Assembly (NCBI GenBank): GCA_963794415.1
Contig: CAWCDI010000002.1
Coordinates: 372,001-436,000 of the forward strand
Length of the DNA stretch: 64,000 nucleotides
Reading direction: 5' to 3'
Source of the DNA: CAVPTL01 sp963794415
GTDB taxonomy: Bacteria; Actinomycetota; Thermoleophilia; Gaiellales; JAICJC01
A program made the translations under genes and the position numbers. Below are positions 58,541-64,000 of the stretch, one piece after another. The notes under the pieces were generated by a model. It was not told where the DNA came from, did not search any database, and saw nothing but the letters and a program-made list of their open reading frames with translations. Numbering within the stretch: the first letter of the stretch is position 1; each line of letters starts with the position of its first letter.

Positions 58541-60432
58541 GTCGTGGGCGGGGTGGTCGCGCAGCTCGGGTCGGTGGGCGTGTAGACCCAGAGGTTGTAG
58601 TAGACCGTTGAGCCCTGGGTCGCCGACTGGCCGCCGGCCGGATTCTGGTTCTTGACGGTGTTGTCCTTGCTCGGATCGCACGTGACGATCGTCTGGCGCC
58701 CGGGCCGGAAGCCGTTGGCGCTGATCGCGGAGCGTGCCGCCGAGTCCGACAGGTTGGTCACATCGGGGACGGTGCCCTGACCGGGACCGCTCGAGACGAC
58801 GACCGTCACCGTAGACCCCTGGTCGGCGAGCGCACCGCCGCCCGGATTGGTCGAGATCACGTGGCCCTGGGGCACCGTCGTGCTGTTCTCGTCGTCGCGC
58901 GTCGCCGAGAGCGTCTGGCTCTGGAGCTTGCTCGCAGCCTGGTTGTAATCGCTGTTGCTGGAGATCGACGGGACGACCACCTGGCCAGACGCGATGTTGA
59001 TGGTGACGTTGGTGGTTACAGGGACGCTCTTGCCCGCCGCCGGGATGGTCGAGACGACGTTGCCCTTGCTCTGTGCCGGGGAGTTCACCGTGTTCTGCGT
59101 GAACACCGTGAAGCCCTGAGCCTTGAGGGCAGTGATCGCGTCGTCAGCCGACTGCCCCGCGTAGTTTCCGATGTCGCCGGTCTTCGGGCCGCCGCTCACG
59201 TTGAGCTTGACCGAGGTGTTCGGGTCGACCTTGGACCCTCCGCCCGGACTGGTGTTGACGATGGTGCCGATCTTCTCGGTGGATGCGATCTTCGGACAGG
59301 TGCCCTTCAACCCGATCCCATGGAGCTGCGCGAGTCCCTGCTGGCAGTCCTTCCCCACGAGGCTCTTGGGCACTGTGACCTGATCGGCACTGCTGTCGCC
59401 GTTGATCTGGTGGAACACGATGTACCCGATCGCCGCCGCCAGGATCAGGAAGAGCACCACGAGCAGCCACGGCCACACGCTGCGCTTGGGCTGGGGCCGC
59501 TGCGGCGGCGGAGGGGGCGGCAGGACGGTGGTTGCCGCGGCCTGCTGGGCCGAGATCACCTGCGTGGCCTGCGCGGTATCCGACGACACGGCGCCGCCGC
59601 GCGACACGCGCCGCAGCTCGTCAGCCATGGCGCGCGCCGACGAGTGCCGGAGCGCCGGGTCCTTCGCGAGCGCGCGCATCACGACCTGCTCGAGGTCGGG
59701 CGACACCAGCCGGTTCTTGCTGCGAAGCGACGGCGGCTGGTCGGAGACCTGCTTCATCGCGATGTCCACCGCGCCGTCGCCGGTAAATGGCAGCTCGCCC
59801 GTGAGCATCTCGAAGAGCACGATGCCCATCGAGTAGAGATCGGACTGGGGCCCCACGGCCTGGCCGCGCGCCTGCTCGGGTGAGAGGTACTGCGCCGTGC
59901 CGACGATGGAGCCGACCTCCGTCATCTCCTGCGTGTTCTGGGCCCGGGCGATGCCGAAATCGGTGACCTTCAGCCGGTTGTCGTGCGTGAGCACCATGTT
60001 GTGCGGCTTCACGTCGCGGTGGATGATCCCGCGCCTGTGGGCGAAGTCGAGCGCGTCGAGCGCCTGCGTCGCCCAGCCGATGGCCTCGGCCTCGGGCAGC
60101 GGCGCGCGCTTGGTGATCTCCTGCTTGAGCGTGGGCCCGTCGAGGAACTCCATCGCGATGTAGTAGGTGCCCTCGGCCTCGCCCCGGTCGTACACGGCGA
60201 CGATGTTGGGGTGGTTCAGGCCGGCCGCTGCCGAGGCCTCGCGGCGGAAGCGCTCGACGAACCCGTCGTCGCGGGCATAGCGGTCGGAGAGGATCTTGAT
60301 GGCCACCTCGCGGCCCAGCGTCTCGTCGGTGGCCAGGTACACGTCGGCCATCCCGCCCGACCCGAGCCGTCGCTCGAGCAGGTAGCGGTTGTCGAAGAGC
60401 TTTCCGTTGTTGAGGTGGTGGTCGGGGTCCAT
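58537..60432 (-). CDS. PASTA-domain Ser/Thr protein kinase (PknB/StkP-like)
   Basis: 631 aa. Kinase domain about 17-275: glycine loop LGSGGMADVYLA, VAIKIL, catalytic HRDVKPHN, DFGIA, activation-loop VGTAQYLSPEQA. A juxtamembrane Pro-rich stretch (LPPPPPPQRPQPKRS) is followed by one helix at about 321-342 and four PASTA repeats of 65-70 residues (KSLVGKDCQQG..., GNYAGQSADD..., SSNSDYNQAA..., TNLSDSAARS...). PASTA units sense muropeptides or uncrosslinked glycan. Cognate phosphatase, FtsW/RodA and PBP are in the same operon. A TAGGCA hexamer precedes the ATG. Confidence 0.94.
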   Translation of the reverse strand: MDPDHHLNNGKLFDNRYLLERRLGSGGMADVYLATDETLGREVAIKILSDRYARDDGFVERFRREASAAAGLNHPNIVAVYDRGEAEGTYYIAMEFLDGPTLKQEITKRAPLPEAEAIGWATQALDALDFAHRRGIIHRDVKPHNMVLTHDNRLKVTDFGIARAQNTQEMTEVGSIVGTAQYLSPEQARGQAVGPQSDLYSMGIVLFEMLTGELPFTGDGAVDIAMKQVSDQPPSLRSKNRLVSPDLEQVVMRALAKDPALRHSSARAMADELRRVSRGGAVSSDTAQATQVISAQQAAATTVLPPPPPPQRPQPKRSVWPWLLVVLFLILAAAIGYIVFHQINGDSSADQVTVPKSLVGKDCQQGLAQLHGIGLKGTCPKIASTEKIGTIVNTSPGGGSKVDPNTSVKLNVSGGPKTGDIGNYAGQSADDAITALKAQGFTVFTQNTVNSPAQSKGNVVSTIPAAGKSVPVTTNVTINIASGQVVVPSISSNSDYNQAASKLQSQTLSATRDDENSTTVPQGHVISTNPGGGALADQGSTVTVVVSSGPGQGTVPDVTNLSDSAARSAISANGFRPGRQTIVTCDPSKDNTVKNQNPAGGQSATQGSTVYYNLWVYTPTDPSCATTPPTT

Positions 60433-60442
60433 GTGCGAATGC

Positions 60443-61914
60443 CTACTGTGCCAGGTTTGGGCCGAGATAGGCTTTGATCACGTCTGCGGCGATGGGCGCT
60501 GCGATCTGGCCGCCAAACTCCTGCGTGTGCTCGATTATCACTGCCACTGCGATCTTGGGCGTCGCTCCCGGGGTGCCCGGCGCGAAGGCGATGAACCAGG
60601 AGTCGTAGAGGTTTGAGCCCGGCGGTCCGATCTCGGCGGTGCCGGTCTTGCCGGCCACGGGCAGGCCGTCGATCTGGGCCGCCTCGCCCGTGCCCTCGTC
60701 GACCACGTCCTGCATCATGCCGGTCATCTGCGCTGCAGTGTCGTTCGACATCACCTTGGTGATGGCCTGCGGGTGATGTTGGTAGACGGTTGATCCGCCG
60801 GGCGTGACTGCCCGGTCCACGAGGCTCGGCTGCATCAGCTCGCCGCCGTTTGCGATGGTGGCTGCGACCTCTGCCATCTGAAGCGGCGTCGCCAGCAGGC
60901 GCTCCTGCCCGATGGATGCGCGCGCGACGTCGATCGGCGCGGTCTGGGAGAGCAGCTTCGAGCCGTTGTAGAAGCCGGACGGCGCGACCTCGCCGCCGGG
61001 AAGGTCGATCGCCGGGGTCTGGAAGAAGCCGAACTGGCCCATCACGTTTCGCAGCCGCGCTGCGCCCAGCTGCTGGCCGATCTGGGCGAACACCGTGTTC
61101 ACGGAGTTCGTGAGCGCGGTGGTGAGGTCGATGTCGCCGAACTGCTCGTTGCCTGCGTTCGCGAGCGGCCGGCCGAACACCATGAGCGGAGATGCGCCGT
61201 TGGTGAGCGGCGAGGTGGGCGTGTACTGCTTGCTCTTGAGCGCCTCCGTGGCGGTGACGGTCTTGAACGTGGAGCCCGGCGGGTAGAGGCCCTGGGTCGC
61301 GCGGTTCAGGAGCGGCGCGCCGGAGTGGGCGCCGATCAGCTTGTCGTAGTTGGCCCCGATCAGGTTGGGGTCGAACGTCGGCGTCGAGGCCATCGCCACC
61401 ACGCGGCCCGTCTGCGGCTGGATCGCGACCACCGCGCCGCGCAGGCTGCCCAGGCCCTGCATCGCCGCCTTCTGCGCCGGCACCGAGAGGCTCGTGGTGA
61501 GGTTGTCGCCCGTCACGGTCCGGCCGCGCAGCGAGTCGCCGAGGTTCGAGAGCTGGGTCGAGAGGTCGGAGTTGGACGATGTCAGGAAGTCGTTGTAGGC
61601 AAGCTCGATGCCGCTTCGGCCCTGGCCCGCGCTGTTATAGCCCACCACCTGTGCGAACAGGCCGCGGAACGGGTAGCGGCGCGTGTAGATCGTCTGCGCG
61701 TCGTGCGACGACTTGCGGTTCTTCGCGAGCACCGTCTTGCCGTTGGCGGCAAAGATCAGCCCGCGCTTGATCTGCAGCTGGCGATACACCAGCCGCGCGT
61801 TATCCGACCGGTCGGCCAGCGAGTCGGCCGCCCAGATCTGCCAGTAGGCGGTGAACGAGATGAGCACCGCAAAGCCGATCGCGCACAGCCGGAAGAGGTT
61901 GGTGATCTGATGGT

Positions 61915-61918
<4 letters not shown>
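60443..61918 (-). CDS. class B penicillin-binding protein (PbpA/FtsI-like)
   Basis: 491 aa. N-terminal membrane anchor about 8-30, a short non-penicillin-binding domain, then a transpeptidase domain: SxxK in LYPPGSTFKTVTATEAL, SxN in ALTNSVNTVFAQIG, and KTG in PVAGKTGTAEIGPPG. Crosslinks peptidoglycan at the septum or side wall with the FtsW/RodA-type glycosyltransferase encoded immediately upstream (GTG start overlapping its stop, GTGA). Confidence 0.93.
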
Positions 61919-63218
<1,300 letters not shown>

Positions 63219-63222
<4 letters not shown>

Positions 63223-64000
63223 GGCAGCTCCAGCGGCTGGATGGCCGCGCGCGCGTCGCTCTGGGACTGCAGCTTGTGGTCGAAGAGCTTTGCCCGCTCG
63301 CTCTCGGAGAGCGACCGGTACTGGACGTCGGAGAGGTAGGTCTCGTGGTAGAGGTGGATGCCGCCGGGGAGCTCCACCGGCACGCCCTGGTAGACCGCGA
63401 CCTGGCCGCTTCGCTGGTCGGCACCGACGAAGTGGCTCCAGCGAAGCCCCGCGATCGCGCCCACCACGGCGATGGCGATCACCACGAGCACCGCGATGGT
63501 GGTCAGCACGATGCGCAGCGTGTGCCGGGTGCCGGGCGGCCGGGGCTCGGCCTCGGTGTCGTCGTCGGCGGCGCCGCCGAACCACACCTCGGGCGGCAGC
63601 ACGTGCTCGCCGGGCGTCTGCTCGTCGTCCTCGGTGGGGGTCAGGTCGTCGATCCTGAACACGATCACCGTGACGTTGTCCTCGCCGCCTGCGTTCAGCG
63701 CCGCGCGCACCAGCTCGCCGGCTGCGGACTCTGCCGTGTCGGTATCGGCCAGCAGTCGCTCGATGGTGTGCTCGTCCACCATGGACGTGAGCCCGTCGCT
63801 GCAGAGCAGGAAGATGTCGCCCGGCTCGGACTCGACGGTGAAGGTGTCCACCAACACGTTGGGCTCGACGCCCAGCACGCGCGTGATCACGCTTCGCTGG
63901 GGATGGTGGGCGGCCTCCTCCTCGGTCAGCTCGCCGGCGCGCACGAGCTCGCCCACCAGCGAGTGGTCGTCGGTGAGACGGCGGAGCTCGCCGTTTCGCA
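63219..64000 (-). CDS. PP2C-family protein phosphatase with membrane anchor (PstP-like), partial at the right edge
   Basis: At least 260 codons; the 5' end is outside the window. Phosphatase part: RLTDDHSLVGELVRAGELTEEE in frame to the edge, FLLCSDGLTSMV, and AGGEDNVTVIVFRID with the metal Asp. Then an acidic linker, a membrane helix (VLTTIAVLVVIAIAVVGAIAGL) and an extracytoplasmic tail. Dephosphorylates the PknB-type kinase of the same operon. FHA-domain genes usual upstream of pstP would lie beyond 64000. Confidence 0.92.

Overview
The window is GC-rich throughout. It has short intergenic gaps, stop/start overlaps of the GTGA or ATGA type between operon genes, and many promoters whose -10 hexamer sits 6-8 nt before the start codon (leaderless mRNAs). 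Together with the PP2C-FtsW/RodA-PBP-PknB(PASTA) operon, dCTP deaminase of the HQTAG type, PucR, DtxR and DUF4349 genes, this points to an actinobacterium. A deep, non-Streptomyces lineage such as Thermoleophilia is my inference from overall style only. No phage, insertion sequence or CRISPR array is visible.

Layout. 1-4.6 kb (minus): nucleotide-sugar genes (epimerase, 6-dehydrogenase, Gfo/Idh/MocA oxidoreductase) behind a CcdA / thioredoxin-like pair; the thioredoxin gene carries five apparent 1-nt deletions. 4.7-10.6 kb: M42 peptidase, tRNA-Lys(CTT), DUF402, aldo/keto reductase, GNAT, phosphodiesterase, serine hydrolase, a secreted protein and a TMEM175-like channel. 10.7-17.8 kb: a catabolic operon (DUF917, hydantoinase/oxoprolinase, lone peptide-type binding protein, FAD amine oxidase) divergent from a PucR regulator across a palindromic promoter. 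18.3-21.3 kb: zinc uptake (znuA divergent from a Fur-family gene plus znuC/znuB) with a Zur-like box. 21.3-31.1 kb: mixed small-molecule enzymes and regulators, including a TetR/SnoaL divergon with a bipartite operator. 31.1-39.7 kb: cell-surface genes (beta-propeller, SGNH + MBOAT O-acylation pair, a 943-aa FN3-like secreted protein, DUF4349, TPR). 39.7-42.0 kb: tatA-tatC-amidohydrolase. 42.1-49.4 kb: suf Fe-S operon (sufC-B-D, an inserted metal-dependent hydrolase, sufS-U, a Rieske protein, a DtxR regulator). 49.4-49.6 kb: an unassigned, strongly structured minus-strand RNA with its own terminator. 49.7-57.5 kb: frameshifted epimerase, dcd, class III aminotransferase, MFS, zinc-ribbon protein, two paralogous lipoproteins, a PLP decarboxylase. 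57.5-64 kb (minus): ddl and the PknB/PBP/FtsW-RodA/PP2C division operon, running off the right edge.

The least explained signals are: a four-copy palindromic repeat with a GTGCC(A/T)GGCAC core, each copy just upstream of a start codon; the structured RNA at 49.4-49.6 kb; and the window-wide leaderless promoter pattern. Start choices quoted below often rest on that pattern.
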